A stretch of 44,002 bases of DNA, taken from NCBI GenBank assembly GCA_900546635.1, contig URDS01000011.1, positions 1 through 44,002 of the forward strand. The letters run 5' to 3'. Below are positions 16,221 through 25,047 of the stretch, piece by piece. Below the pieces are notes generated by a model, which saw only the letters and a list, made by a program, of their open reading frames with translations, made no database searches and was not told where the DNA came from. Position numbers and translations under genes: made by a program. Origin of the DNA: an uncultured Eubacteriales bacterium (GTDB taxonomy: Bacteria; Bacillota; Clostridia; Oscillospirales; CAG-272). Every line of letters starts with the position of its first letter. The stretch's first letter is position 1.

Positions 16221-16973
16221 TTATCCGTAAAAAACTTCATTCAAATACAGCCCCTCGGGCGGCGCGGTGATGCCGGCTGCCGTCCGGTCGCGCGCATGGA
16301 GGATCGCGTTCATTTGCCGCTCGTTTAGTTTGCCGAAACCGGCCTGCGTCAGCGTACCGGCGATGATCCGCACCATGTTATACAAAAAGCCGTCGGCCGC
16401 AATACGAAGTTCAAGCAAACCGTCCCTGCATTCAACCGCGCAATGATGTACCGTGCGCACCGTATCCGTAATTTTCGATCCCGCCGCCATAAAAGAAGCG
16501 AAATCATGCCGTCCGGCAAGGACGTTCGCGCATGCATTCATTCGCTCTGCCGCGTCCGGCAGCCAAGCGCCCGGCAAATGCCACACCCGCCCGTAAAGAA
16601 ACGGATCCTCGGCCGCGGCGGTATGGATCTTATATATATATTCCTTATAGACGACATCGTATCTCGGATGAAAATCCGCGCAAACAGGCGAAGCGCTTTT
16701 GACTGACAGATCATGCGGAAGATAAAACGCAAGCGCCGCCGGTATTTTGTCGGGCGGAACCGCGTTTGCCTTTGGCGGAACCTCCAGCGAAGCGGCAAAA
16801 TCCAGCGCGTGTACGCCGCTGTCCGTGCGGCTGCATCCCGTAATCCGGCAGGGCGCCCCAAACAGCGCCGCCGCGGCATCGGTCAGCGTTTTCTGAACGG
16901 TGCGCACACCCGGCTGATACTGCCAGCCGCAAAAGTTTGTTCCCAAATATTGTATGCGAAGCAAAAATTTCAT
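16221..16973 (-). CDS. truA: tRNA pseudouridine(38-40) synthase TruA
   Basis: A 250-residue enzyme that isomerises uridines 38-40 in the tRNA anticodon arm. The catalytic Asp lies in GCSRTDSGVHA near residue 52; LRIQYLGTNFCGWQYQP is the usual N-terminus and FLYNMVRIIAGTL the C-terminal motif. Length is typical. It follows ecfT by 21 nt, the order conserved in many Firmicutes. In place of ribosomal protein genes, the cluster here is embedded in a ruvC-mrp operon. Confidence 0.95.
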   Translation of the reverse strand: MKFLLRIQYLGTNFCGWQYQPGVRTVQKTLTDAAAALFGAPCRITGCSRTDSGVHALDFAASLEVPPKANAVPPDKIPAALAFYLPHDLSVKSASPVCADFHPRYDVVYKEYIYKIHTAAAEDPFLYGRVWHLPGAWLPDAAERMNACANVLAGRHDFASFMAAGSKITDTVRTVHHCAVECRDGLLELRIAADGFLYNMVRIIAGTLTQAGFGKLNERQMNAILHARDRTAAGITAPPEGLYLNEVFYG

Positions 16974-16994
16974 GCGTTTTGTCCCATCCGATGT

Positions 16995-17816
16995 TTAAAT
17001 CGCAATATACGGCAGAAAAATATTGCAAAGCACGATTCCCGCGATATACAGCGCGCCGAAAGCAAAGCAAAGCGCATCCGCCCGGCCGTACCGCAGCACT
17101 TTCATCCGGGTTCTGCCCTCTCCGCCGCGGTAACAGCGGCATTCCATGGCCACGGCCAGATCGTCCGCCCGTTTGAACGCCGATACAAAAAGCGGCACAA
17201 GAATCGGAATCAGCGCCCGCGCTTTTTTCATAAGACCGCCGGTCTCAAAATCCGCGCCCCGCGCTTTCTGCGCATCCATAATCTTATCGGTTTCCTCAAT
17301 CAGGGTCGGAATGAAGCGCATGGCAATTGTCATCATCATGGCAAAGTCATGCACCGGAACATGCAGGCGTTTCAGCGGATTCAAAAGCTGCTCAATGCCG
17401 TCGGTCAGCGCGATCGGCGTGGTGGTAAACGTCAGAATCACGCTGATTCCGACCACCAGCAGCACAATGCGCACCGCCATAAAGAAAGCGAAAATCAGTC
17501 CCTCGCGGTATATATGAATAAATTTCCAGGAAAACAAAAGATGCTCGCCCTGCGTCCAAAAGATATTAATCACCGCGGTAAACAAAATGATATACACAAG
17601 CGGCTTTACCGAGCGCATCACAGACTTTAAGGGAAGCCCGCTCGCCGTAATCAGCATCAGGGTAAACAGAAACACAAAAGCAAATCCCGACGCGCTTTTG
17701 ACAAAAAAGAGCGCAACGATATAGACCAGCGACAAAATAATTTTCGTGCGCGGATCCGCCCTGTGCAAAAGAGAATCTCCGGCAAAATACTGCCCGAATG
17801 TAATGTCTTTAAGCAT
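16995..17816 (-). CDS. ecfT: Energy-coupling factor transporter transmembrane protein EcfT
   Basis: A 273-residue membrane scaffold that joins the EcfA1/EcfA2 ATPases to vitamin-binding S components. Start ATG 17816 is set by GGAGGT 7 nt upstream (within the ecfA2 3' end) and the standard N-terminus LKDITFGQYF; the frame extends to 17858 without an SD. Six or so membrane segments are present and the coupling motif appears as CRCYRGGEGRTRMK, near the ARG signatures of the family (KARGADFETGG). It overlaps the ecfA2 stop by 8 nt. Confidence 0.93.
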   Translation of the reverse strand: MLKDITFGQYFAGDSLLHRADPRTKIILSLVYIVALFFVKSASGFAFVFLFTLMLITASGLPLKSVMRSVKPLVYIILFTAVINIFWTQGEHLLFSWKFIHIYREGLIFAFFMAVRIVLLVVGISVILTFTTTPIALTDGIEQLLNPLKRLHVPVHDFAMMMTIAMRFIPTLIEETDKIMDAQKARGADFETGGLMKKARALIPILVPLFVSAFKRADDLAVAMECRCYRGGEGRTRMKVLRYGRADALCFAFGALYIAGIVLCNIFLPYIAI

Positions 17817-18672
17817 CGCTTCTACCTCCAAGCAGCGGCAAAAGCACACGCACAGCATCCTCTACCGTGTAAATATCGGCCGGCAAAGGCATACCCGCCT
17901 GACGCAGCCTTGTGCAGATACGGGTGATTTCGGGCACGCCGAGACCGAGCGCCTGAAGCTTTTCCGCATCGCCGAACACCTCGCTCTGCGTACCGTACAG
18001 GCAAATCTGCCCGTCGCTCATCACGGCAAGGCGCTGGCAGCAGCGCGCCATATCCTCCATGCTGTGACTGACAATTACCACGGTAGCGCCGCTGGATTTG
18101 CGATAGCGGTCAAGACCGGCAAAAATATCCTCTCTGCCTTTCGGGTCAAGGCCGGCTGCCGGTTCATCCAAAATCAGGATTTCAGGCCGCATGGCCATCA
18201 CGCCGGCAATCGCGGCGCGGCGCTTCTGCCCGCCGGAAAGCTCAAACGGCGATTTATCCAAAAGCTCTTCCGAAAGCCCCGAAAACGCCGCCGCCTCACG
18301 AACACGATCCGCGATTTTCTCCTCTTCGAGTCCCATATTGCGCGGACCGTAGGCAATATCCGCACGGACCGTTTCGTCAAACAACTGATATTCGGGATAC
18401 TGCATGACAAGTCCCACGCGGTACCGAACACGCACAATGTCTTTCGGATCTTCCCAAATATCCGTGCCGTCCAGCAGAATCCGGCCGCTGTCCGGGCGAA
18501 GCAGTCCGTTGAACATGCGGAGCAGCGTGGATTTTCCGCAGCCCGTATGCCCGATGAGACCGGTCATCAGTCCTTTTTCAATTTTCAGGCTCACATGGGA
18601 AAGCGCCTCGCTTGACATCGGCGTTCCCTTATCGTATGTGTAGCACACATCCTCAAGTTCCAGAATCGTCAT
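17809..18672 (-). CDS. ecfA2: Energy-coupling factor transporter ATPase EcfA2
   Basis: A 287-residue ABC ATPase of the ECF module for vitamins and other micronutrients. Walker A GHTGCGKST, Q-loop MQYPEYQLFD, signature ELSGGQKRR, Walker B ILILDEPAAGLDP, switch His in VSHSMED. It overlaps ecfA1 by 4 nt (AATGA) and ecfT by 8 nt, so the three subunits are translationally coupled. The position after ecfA1 and the sequence YPEYQLF distinguish A2 from A1. Confidence 0.94.
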   Translation of the reverse strand: MTILELEDVCYTYDKGTPMSSEALSHVSLKIEKGLMTGLIGHTGCGKSTLLRMFNGLLRPDSGRILLDGTDIWEDPKDIVRVRYRVGLVMQYPEYQLFDETVRADIAYGPRNMGLEEEKIADRVREAAAFSGLSEELLDKSPFELSGGQKRRAAIAGVMAMRPEILILDEPAAGLDPKGREDIFAGLDRYRKSSGATVVIVSHSMEDMARCCQRLAVMSDGQICLYGTQSEVFGDAEKLQALGLGVPEITRICTRLRQAGMPLPADIYTVEDAVRVLLPLLGGRSDA

Positions 18673-19535
18673 TTGCTTGTATTCTTATACCTTTCCAATA
18701 TGCAGGCTACGCAGCCATCGGCGTCAATCGGCGTACCCGAAAACACAATGCCCCCGCGCGCCAATTCAAATAAAAGTTCCCGTCCCTGCGGGACATCCAG
18801 CCCGACGGCGCGCAGCTTTTCAACATTTCGGAACACCGCCTCCGGCGTTCCGTCTAAAAACAGTTCCCCGTCGTTGATGACCATTACCCGGTCAGCCATG
18901 ACCGCCTCATCCATATAATGCGTGATATGCAGAATCGTCATTCCGAAATCCTGATTCAGCCGCCGGATGGTTTTCATCACCTCGGCGCGGCCGCGCGGAT
19001 CGAGCATCGCCGTGGATTCATCAAACACGATACATTTCGGCATCATCGCAATCACGCCCGCAATCGCCACGCGCTGCTTCTGTCCGCCGGACAACCGGTG
19101 CGGCTGACTGCCGCGAAATTCATACATTCCGACCGTGCGCAGCGCATCGTCCACACGCATTCGGATCTCCTCTCGCAAAATCCCGAGATTCTCAGGTCCG
19201 AACGCAACGTCCTCCTCCACAATGGTGGCAACCAGCTGATTGTCCGGATTTTGAAACACCATGCCCACGTCCCGGCGAACCGCAAAAATCTCGTCGTCAT
19301 CCAGATCCGCGCGAATTTCGTGTCCGCCGACCCGAAGCTTACCGGAAACGGGCAGCAAAATCGCATTCAGCAGCTTGGCGAGCGTCGATTTCCCGGATCC
19401 GTTGTGACCGAGCACGGCGACGTATTCCCCCGGCTGCACCGAAAACGAAACGCCGCGGAGCGCCGGCGTGGCCGTGCCGTCCTCGTCCGTATATTCATAA
19501 CTTAAATTTTCCGCAAGTATAAATGGTTCCGCCAT
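18669..19535 (-). CDS. ecfA1: Energy-coupling factor transporter ATPase EcfA1
   Basis: A 288-residue ABC ATPase, partner of EcfA2. Walker A GHNGSGKST, Q-loop FQNPDNQLVA, signature RLSGGQKQR, Walker B CIVFDESTAMLDP (Ser-Thr where most have Pro-Thr/Ala), switch His in ITHYMDEA. No S component gene is in the window, so this is the shared group II ECF module. SD GAGGA is 7 nt before ATG 19535, 17 nt after the methyltransferase stop. Confidence 0.94.
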   Translation of the reverse strand: MAEPFILAENLSYEYTDEDGTATPALRGVSFSVQPGEYVAVLGHNGSGKSTLAKLLNAILLPVSGKLRVGGHEIRADLDDDEIFAVRRDVGMVFQNPDNQLVATIVEEDVAFGPENLGILREEIRMRVDDALRTVGMYEFRGSQPHRLSGGQKQRVAIAGVIAMMPKCIVFDESTAMLDPRGRAEVMKTIRRLNQDFGMTILHITHYMDEAVMADRVMVINDGELFLDGTPEAVFRNVEKLRAVGLDVPQGRELLFELARGGIVFSGTPIDADGCVACILERYKNTSK

Positions 19536-19552
19536 ACAAGATTCCTCAGTTT

Positions 19553-20413
19553 TTAAAATTCATAGCGCACGCTCGCCCCGCACGGGAGCAGGGCGCCGCT
19601 TTCCCGCACCGGGAGCGCAAGCTCGCCGGCGCCGCCCGCCCCGCCGTGAAAAGGACGGATACGAAGATCGGCGATATACAGCATTGAGAGCGGCGAAAGG
19701 CCGGTCGTATACGAATTGATCAAGAAAAAGAGCGGCCTGTCCGAAAGCAGCTTCGCCGCTTCCGTAATCAGAGAATCGATGCATTCCTCAATCTTCCAAA
19801 CCTCGCCGCCCGGACCGCGGCCGTAGGACGGCGGATCCATAATGATCCCGTCATACCGGCTGCCCCGGCGAATCTCACGCTCCACAAATTTTTTGCAGTC
19901 GTCCACGATATAGCGGATCGGCGCTTCGGAAAGCCCTGAGAGCCGCGCGTTTTCCTTGGCCTGCTGTACGATTCCGCGCGCCGCGTCAACATGACAGACC
20001 GACGCGCCCGCGGCCGCCGCCGCGACGGTTGCGCCGCCGGTATAGGCAAACAGATTCAATACCCGCACCGGTCTGCCTGCCGCACGAATCCGCTCTGCCA
20101 TCCAGTCCCAGTTTGCCGCCTGTTCGGGAAAAAGTCCGGTGTGCTTAAATCCCATCGGCCGAATCTGGAACTTCAGATTGCCGTAGCCGATTGTCCAGTG
20201 CTCCGGCAGACGGTTTTCGCGCCAGGCGCCGCCGCCGCTCTTCGAGCGCTGATACGCGGCGTCCGCCCGCGTCCAAAGCCCGGACGCGCGCGCGCCGCGC
20301 CACAATACCTGCGGGTCGGGGCGCACAAGCGTATACTGTCCCCATCGCTCCAGGCGCTGCCCGTCCGAGGCGTCAATGAGTTCATAATCCTGCCATTTAT
20401 CACTGATCCACAT
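19553..20413 (-). CDS. Class I SAM-dependent methyltransferase (rRNA cytosine-C5 type)
   Basis: A 286-residue methyltransferase. SAM-binding motif I is VLNLFAYTGGATVAAAAAGA near residues 118-137, the acidic motif VDAA follows, and the catalytic loop is MDPPSYGRG. The arrangement (NLFAYTG plus DPPSYGRG) matches the RlmI/RlmK-like family that methylates 23S rRNA cytosines, but the N-terminal PUA domain of RlmI is missing, so the target is uncertain. SD GGAG lies 7 nt before ATG 20413, 11 nt after the ruvC stop. Confidence 0.85.
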   Translation of the reverse strand: MWISDKWQDYELIDASDGQRLERWGQYTLVRPDPQVLWRGARASGLWTRADAAYQRSKSGGGAWRENRLPEHWTIGYGNLKFQIRPMGFKHTGLFPEQAANWDWMAERIRAAGRPVRVLNLFAYTGGATVAAAAAGASVCHVDAARGIVQQAKENARLSGLSEAPIRYIVDDCKKFVEREIRRGSRYDGIIMDPPSYGRGPGGEVWKIEECIDSLITEAAKLLSDRPLFFLINSYTTGLSPLSMLYIADLRIRPFHGGAGGAGELALPVRESGALLPCGASVRYEF

Positions 20414-20424
20414 AAAATGCTCCG

Positions 20425-20922
20425 TTATTTGTTATAATATCCGCCGATACGGGAAAGCGCGCTGTGCCCGTGACACATGGCAATCGCAAGCGCGTCCGCC
20501 GTATCGTCCGGTTTCGGCGCCTGCTTCAGTCCGAGCAGGGTCGTCACCATGCGTATGACCTGCGCCTTTTCCGCGCGGCCGTAACCGACCACCGCCTGTT
20601 TGACCTGAAGCGGCGTGTATTCTCCGATCTCCATTCTCCGCTGCCGCGCCGCGAGCAGGAGAATCCCGCGCGCTTCCGCCACAACGATTCCGGTTTTTTG
20701 GTTGGTGTTAAAAAAGAGTTCCTCAATCGCCATATGTTCGGGTTTGTATTTATCCATCACCGCGCTTATGCCGTCATATACCGCCATCAGGCGCTCAATC
20801 GTGTCCGTGCCGGACTTTGTCTGAATCGATCCGAAATCCACAACCCGAAACGCGCTGTTTTCATAATCAAGCACGCCCCAGCCCACAATCGCAAATCCGG
20901 GGTCAATTCCAAGTATCCTCAT
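20425..20922 (-). CDS. ruvC: Crossover junction endodeoxyribonuclease RuvC
   Basis: A 165-residue Holliday-junction resolvase. Acidic active-site residues are visible in GIDPG (N-terminus), AIEELFF (about residue 67) and DDTADALAIAMCH (about residues 139-151). ATG 20922 is chosen because AGAGGA lies 4-5 nt upstream; an upstream TTG overlaps that SD. It is the first gene of the minus-strand operon. Unusually, ruvA and ruvB are about 3.5 kb away on the opposite strand, transcribed divergently. Confidence 0.94.
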   Translation of the reverse strand: MRILGIDPGFAIVGWGVLDYENSAFRVVDFGSIQTKSGTDTIERLMAVYDGISAVMDKYKPEHMAIEELFFNTNQKTGIVVAEARGILLLAARQRRMEIGEYTPLQVKQAVVGYGRAEKAQVIRMVTTLLGLKQAPKPDDTADALAIAMCHGHSALSRIGGYYNK

Positions 20923-21083
20923 AAAATTCCTCTTCAAAAATTATGTAATGGGCATATACCCCGTAATCAGACGTTTCGGTAAAAAAGCATCGCCGCCGAA
21001 AAAGCAGCCGGCGCCACGAATCTGCAAAAGCGCGGAATATCCTGCTTTATGTTATAAAAATTTCCATTATGATTCGATTGTAT

Positions 21084-21112
21084 AGTATAGCACAAAATGA
21101 TGAATTAGTCAA
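21084..21112 (-). promoter_or_regulatory. Promoter of the ruvC-mrp operon
   Basis: On the minus strand TTGACT (21112-21107), 17-nt spacer, TATACT (21089-21084). Strong sigma-A type match, 160 nt before ruvC. Confidence 0.7.
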
Positions 21113-21182
21113 AGCTTTTCCCGGAATTTCAGAGAATTTAATAAATTCTTAAACCGCGTATCCTCTAAAATAAAATTTTCGG

Positions 21183-21211
21183 TTTACTTCGATTATTTTA
21201 TGTGCTATAAT
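21183..21211 (+). promoter_or_regulatory. Promoter of the DUF951-yfhO-ruvAB operon
   Basis: TTTACT (21183-21188), 17-nt spacer, perfect TATAAT (21206-21211). It lies 82 nt before the DUF951 start. Confidence 0.7.
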
Positions 21212-21292
21212 TTGTAGTGGTATATTTTGCCGCCGGTGTTCTGTACACAAACACAAAATGCCGGATTTTCATGACTTTTTCGGAGGTCCGCT

Positions 21293-21502
21293 TTGAAAAT
21301 ACTCAAATTTAACGTCGGCGATATTCTGGAAATGAAAAAAAAACATCCCTGCGGCGCCGGCACCATGCGCGTCGCGCGCGTGGGCAGCGATATGCGCGTC
21401 ATCTGCACCGGCTGCGGACGCGACCTTACGCTGCCGCGCGACAAGCTTGAGCGCGCGGTAAAAAAGATTCTGCCCGCCGCCGAAGAACCGCGCGTCGAAT
21501 AA
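21293..21502 (+). CDS. DUF951-family small protein
   Basis: A 69-residue protein with TTG start; GGAGGT (21282-21287) is 5 nt upstream. It has the DUF951 layout: an N-terminal VGDILEMKKKHPCG, a short beta-rich core, ICTGCGR and LPRDKLERAVKKI. Two cysteine sites (HPCG and CTGC) may bind metal. Homologues are widespread in Firmicutes and often lie near replication or translation genes; function unknown. It is 29 nt before the YfhO-like gene. Confidence 0.85.
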   Translation: MKILKFNVGDILEMKKKHPCGAGTMRVARVGSDMRVICTGCGRDLTLPRDKLERAVKKILPAAEEPRVE

Positions 21503-21531
21503 AGCCGATAATTTCAACAAAGGATTCAAAT

Positions 21532-24429
21532 ATGAACGGAAACGAACTTACACTGCTGCCCGCCGCAAAACCCTCCCTATGGCAAAAAATAAAGAACGGA
21601 AAGCGCACCTATTTGTTTTTCGCGTTTCTCGCCCCCTGCCTGCTTATGTATGTCATCTACTACGCGTTCGGGATGTATCCGCTCGGAGACGAATCGGTTC
21701 TCGTGCTCGATCTCAACGCGCAGTACGTATATTTTTTCGGCGCGCTGCGTCGCGCGCTCCATGGCGACGCGAGCCTGATCTATTCCTTTTCCCGCGCGCT
21801 CGGCGGTGAATTTATCGGAATTTTTGCCTATTATCTCTCCAGCCCGCTCTCGTTTATCGTGGCGCTGTTCCCTGAGGACATGATGCTCGACGCGCTGCTC
21901 GTGCTTTTCACGACCAAATGCGGACTGTGCGGACTGACGCTTGCCTGCTACCTCGACGCCCATAAGATCGGAACCCGTCACGCCCGCATCCTGTTCGGTA
22001 CGCTGTACGCCCTTTCCGCCTACGGCGTTGTCTATCAGCACAATACGATGTGGATCGACTGCATGATTCTGCTCCCGCTGGTCGCGCTTGGCATCGAGCG
22101 GCTGATCGCAAAGCGCAAATACCTGCTTTTCACACTGTCTCTGGCTACAGCGATTTTCTCCAATTTCTACATCGGCTATATGCTCTGCATCTTCTGCTTT
22201 TTATATTTCTTCTACGCCTGTTTTTGTATAGACCGCAATCCGCTGCGCGAAAAACAGCATTTTCTGCGTTCTCTCGGACGTATGGGGCTTTTTTCCCTGA
22301 TTGCCGTCGGTCTTGCAGCGGCGATTATTCTGCCCACCTATTATTCGCTGACTTTCGGCAAAACCACGTTCTCAAATCCGACCTACGGCTACGCGCCGAA
22401 ATTTGATCTGCTCGATCTTGCCGCCAAACTGTTCATCAATTCCTATGATACCGTGCGCCCGGAAGGGCTTCCGCTCATTTACTGCGGCATTTTGACCATT
22501 CTGATGGTTCCCCTGTTCTTCATCAACCGCCGCATACCGATGCGCCAAAAGGTCGGAAGCGCGATTCTCTGCGGCCTGTTTGTCCTTTCGTTTTCAATTG
22601 ACGCCATCGACAAATTCTGGCACGGCATGCAGGCGCCGAACTGGCTCAACTACCGATACAGCTTTATGCTGGTATTTCTGCTGATCGTGATGGCCGCCAA
22701 AGCCTTTGCAGGCGTCCGAAAAATTCCTGCGGCGCACATCGGCGCGGTCGCGGGCGGCTGGCTGATTGTTTTGCTGATGGTTCAAAAGCTCTGCGAATTT
22801 CACGAAAGCGATCTCGACCGCGATCTTTTGTGTATCTATGTATCCGTGATTTTTATCGGCATTTATACGGGCGCGCTCGCACTTTTCCGAAAAAAGCATT
22901 ACCGGAGCGCGGCCGGCGCCGTTTTGACGGTTGTAATCTGCGCGGAAATGATCATTTCGGGCGTGACCTCCATCTGTTTTCTGGACGACGATGTCGTATA
23001 CTCAACGCGCTCCTCATACCTGAACAACAAACACCGCTACGAGGACAGCGTGGATTGGATTCTGGAAAACGATCCGGATTTCTACCGGTTTGACAAAACC
23101 AAACATAGCCTGATTAACACGCCCATGTCGCTCGGCATCCGCGGCTTTACCAATTCCACATCGACGCTCAATGAAAAAACCATCAGCTTTCTGCGTTATA
23201 TGGGGCTCTCCTCCAAATCGCACTGGTCAAAATACTACGGCGCGACCGCGCCGTTCGATTCCCTGCTCGGCGTGAAGTACGTCATCGTGGACGGAGAATA
23301 CGACATTCCCTCCGACTATGTGCACCGCTACAGCGGAAACGCGACCGAAGTATGGCAGAACCCGCATGCGCTCTCCGTAGCCTATGCCGTCAACAGCGCG
23401 GTGAAAGAATTAAAGCTCGCCTATCCGGACAACTATTCGGAAGCCGTCAAAAACGGTGAAATCGAGCCTTTTACCGCTTATTACACGCCGCCCGAACGCA
23501 TGAACGTCATGATTTCCGATATGCTCGGCCTACCGAAGACGCGCGAGGTGTTCCAATCCGTAGAATATGAATCCGCCGACAGCAATCTCGAATCCTCCTA
23601 TGTGGCCGGCCATGTAAAATACACGCCCAAAAATTCCGATTCCTCCGCTTCGCTTTATTTTGAATTTGAAGCAGACCGCACCGGACAGTTCTTTATGTAT
23701 CTGCCGACCGATTATCCCAGAGAATCCACGGTCAAGGTCAACGGCAGCGACCACGGTACGGTGCTCGGCAATGAGACCAACCGCATGATCTCACTCGGCA
23801 GCTTTCATTCGGGAGAACGTGTGCGGGTCACGCTGACGCTCAAAGGAGACAACCTGTATCTGCGCGCCGACGAGCCGTATTTCTGGTATCTCGATATGGA
23901 TGTATATACGGAACTCTTTGACAGGCTTTCGGAAAATCAGTTTCAGGTTGACGATTGGAGCGAAACCGATTTTTCGGGAACTATCGTGATTCCAAGCGAC
24001 CGCACGACCGTATTCACATCGATTCCCTATGATAAAAACTGGCGGGTTCGCGTTGACGGCGAAACGGTACAGACCTATGAACTGTTTGACGCGCTGGTCG
24101 CCTTTGACGCCGAACCGGGTACGCACACGCTTACCATCCGGTACGTCCCAAGCCAGCTTTACACCGGCCTTATGATCAGCGGCGTCTCGGCGCTGCTTCT
24201 GCTCGCCGTGTGGCTGCTCGACCGGCGGTTCGGACGCAGACGCATTCCCGCGCCAAAGAAAGAACAGACAGAAGAATACGGTACGATTCCGGCAGACGAA
24301 ATCATCGACGAAATTGCAGAAATGCAGAGCGAACCCGCCGCGCCGGAAAACGCCGATGATACGCCGCCGCAAAATCCGGACGACAGCGCCGTCGCAAACA
24401 ACGATGCGCAGACGTTTAAAGGAGACTGA
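21532..24429 (+). CDS. YfhO-family polytopic membrane protein
   Basis: A 965-residue protein with a signal-like first membrane helix (residues about 23-43) and about a dozen further hydrophobic segments up to residue 480, then a large outer beta-rich domain (about 490-870), a last membrane helix (LMISGVSALLLLAVWLL) and an acidic Pro/Asn-rich cytoplasmic tail. DLNAQYVYFFGALR and the HNTMWIDCMILLPL segment are characteristic of YfhO/GT-C-like proteins that, in Bacillus and Listeria, take part in glycosylation of teichoic acids with undecaprenyl-linked sugars. The actual sugar transfer here is inferred from family. SD AAAGGA is 7 nt before the start. It is 3 nt from ruvA, a surprising partner. 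Confidence 0.82.
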   Translation: MNGNELTLLPAAKPSLWQKIKNGKRTYLFFAFLAPCLLMYVIYYAFGMYPLGDESVLVLDLNAQYVYFFGALRRALHGDASLIYSFSRALGGEFIGIFAYYLSSPLSFIVALFPEDMMLDALLVLFTTKCGLCGLTLACYLDAHKIGTRHARILFGTLYALSAYGVVYQHNTMWIDCMILLPLVALGIERLIAKRKYLLFTLSLATAIFSNFYIGYMLCIFCFLYFFYACFCIDRNPLREKQHFLRSLGRMGLFSLIAVGLAAAIILPTYYSLTFGKTTFSNPTYGYAPKFDLLDLAAKLFINSYDTVRPEGLPLIYCGILTILMVPLFFINRRIPMRQKVGSAILCGLFVLSFSIDAIDKFWHGMQAPNWLNYRYSFMLVFLLIVMAAKAFAGVRKIPAAHIGAVAGGWLIVLLMVQKLCEFHESDLDRDLLCIYVSVIFIGIYTGALALFRKKHYRSAAGAVLTVVICAEMIISGVTSICFLDDDVVYSTRSSYLNNKHRYEDSVDWILENDPDFYRFDKTKHSLINTPMSLGIRGFTNSTSTLNEKTISFLRYMGLSSKSHWSKYYGATAPFDSLLGVKYVIVDGEYDIPSDYVHRYSGNATEVWQNPHALSVAYAVNSAVKELKLAYPDNYSEAVKNGEIEPFTAYYTPPERMNVMISDMLGLPKTREVFQSVEYESADSNLESSYVAGHVKYTPKNSDSSASLYFEFEADRTGQFFMYLPTDYPRESTVKVNGSDHGTVLGNETNRMISLGSFHSGERVRVTLTLKGDNLYLRADEPYFWYLDMDVYTELFDRLSENQFQVDDWSETDFSGTIVIPSDRTTVFTSIPYDKNWRVRVDGETVQTYELFDALVAFDAEPGTHTLTIRYVPSQLYTGLMISGVSALLLLAVWLLDRRFGRRRIPAPKKEQTEEYGTIPADEIIDEIAEMQSEPAAPENADDTPPQNPDDSAVANNDAQTFKGD

Positions 24430-24432
24430 CCT

Positions 24433-25044
24433 ATGTTTTACTATATTTCCGGTACGCTTGCGCACCGTGAGCCCGGCTTTGCCGTGCTCGACTGCGGAGG
24501 CGTCGGCTACCGGCTGACCGTTTCTCAAAATACGATGGCGGCGCTCGACACGCTGCAAGGCAAATCCGCAAAGCTGTACACGCACATGGCCGTTCGCGAG
24601 GATGATGTGGAACTGTTCGGATTTTTTACCGAGGATGAACTGCATACGTTCCGGTTGTTGACCGGCGTTTCGGGCATCGGCCCGAAAGCCGCGATGGGCG
24701 TGCTCTCCGCCTTTACGCCCGACGGCCTTGCGCGCGCCGTCTCCGGCGAAGATGTCAAAGCCATTTCCAAAGCCAACGGAATCGGCGCAAAAAGCGCGGC
24801 AAGAATTGTTCTGGAACTCAAGGACAAGCTTTCCTTTGCCGCTGCCATCTCTACTGCCGCCGCGCCCCAAAATACAAGCGCCGCGCCAAGCGGCAGCGGC
24901 GCCATGCACGAGGCGGCGGAAGCGCTCGCCGCGCTGGGTTACGGGCGCAGCGAAATCAACGCGGTGCTGGCCAAAATCGACGCTTCCAAAATGGAAGCGG
25001 GCGAAATCATCCGGGCTGCACTGGCGCAATTTATGAAAGGATAA
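24433..25044 (+). CDS. ruvA: Holliday junction branch migration protein RuvA
   Basis: A 203-residue junction-binding protein. Domain I (FYYISGTLAHREPGFAVLDCGGVGY), two helix-hairpin-helix motifs (GVSGIGPKAAMGVLS and NGIGAKSAARIVLELKDK), an Ala/Ser-rich flexible linker, and the C-terminal domain III that contacts RuvB (EALAALGYGRSEIN). Length is typical. SD AAGGAG is 8 nt before ATG 24433. It is 3 nt before ruvB. Confidence 0.95.
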   Translation: MFYYISGTLAHREPGFAVLDCGGVGYRLTVSQNTMAALDTLQGKSAKLYTHMAVREDDVELFGFFTEDELHTFRLLTGVSGIGPKAAMGVLSAFTPDGLARAVSGEDVKAISKANGIGAKSAARIVLELKDKLSFAAAISTAAAPQNTSAAPSGSGAMHEAAEALAALGYGRSEINAVLAKIDASKMEAGEIIRAALAQFMKG

Positions 25045-25047
25045 CGC

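Larger units (their letters stand above)
20923..21292. other. Divergent promoter region between ruvC and DUF951/ruvAB
   Basis: No gene is seen. It holds two outward promoters (21084-21112 minus, 21183-21211 plus) with an AT-rich centre and leaders of about 150 nt (ruvC side) and 75 nt (DUF951 side). No obvious LexA-type operator was recognised. Confidence 0.6.

Noticed and set aside
20923..21292. SOS (LexA) box in the ruvC/ruvAB intergenic region
   Set aside because: No convincing GAAC-N4-GTTC type palindrome of Gram-positive LexA was visible near either promoter.
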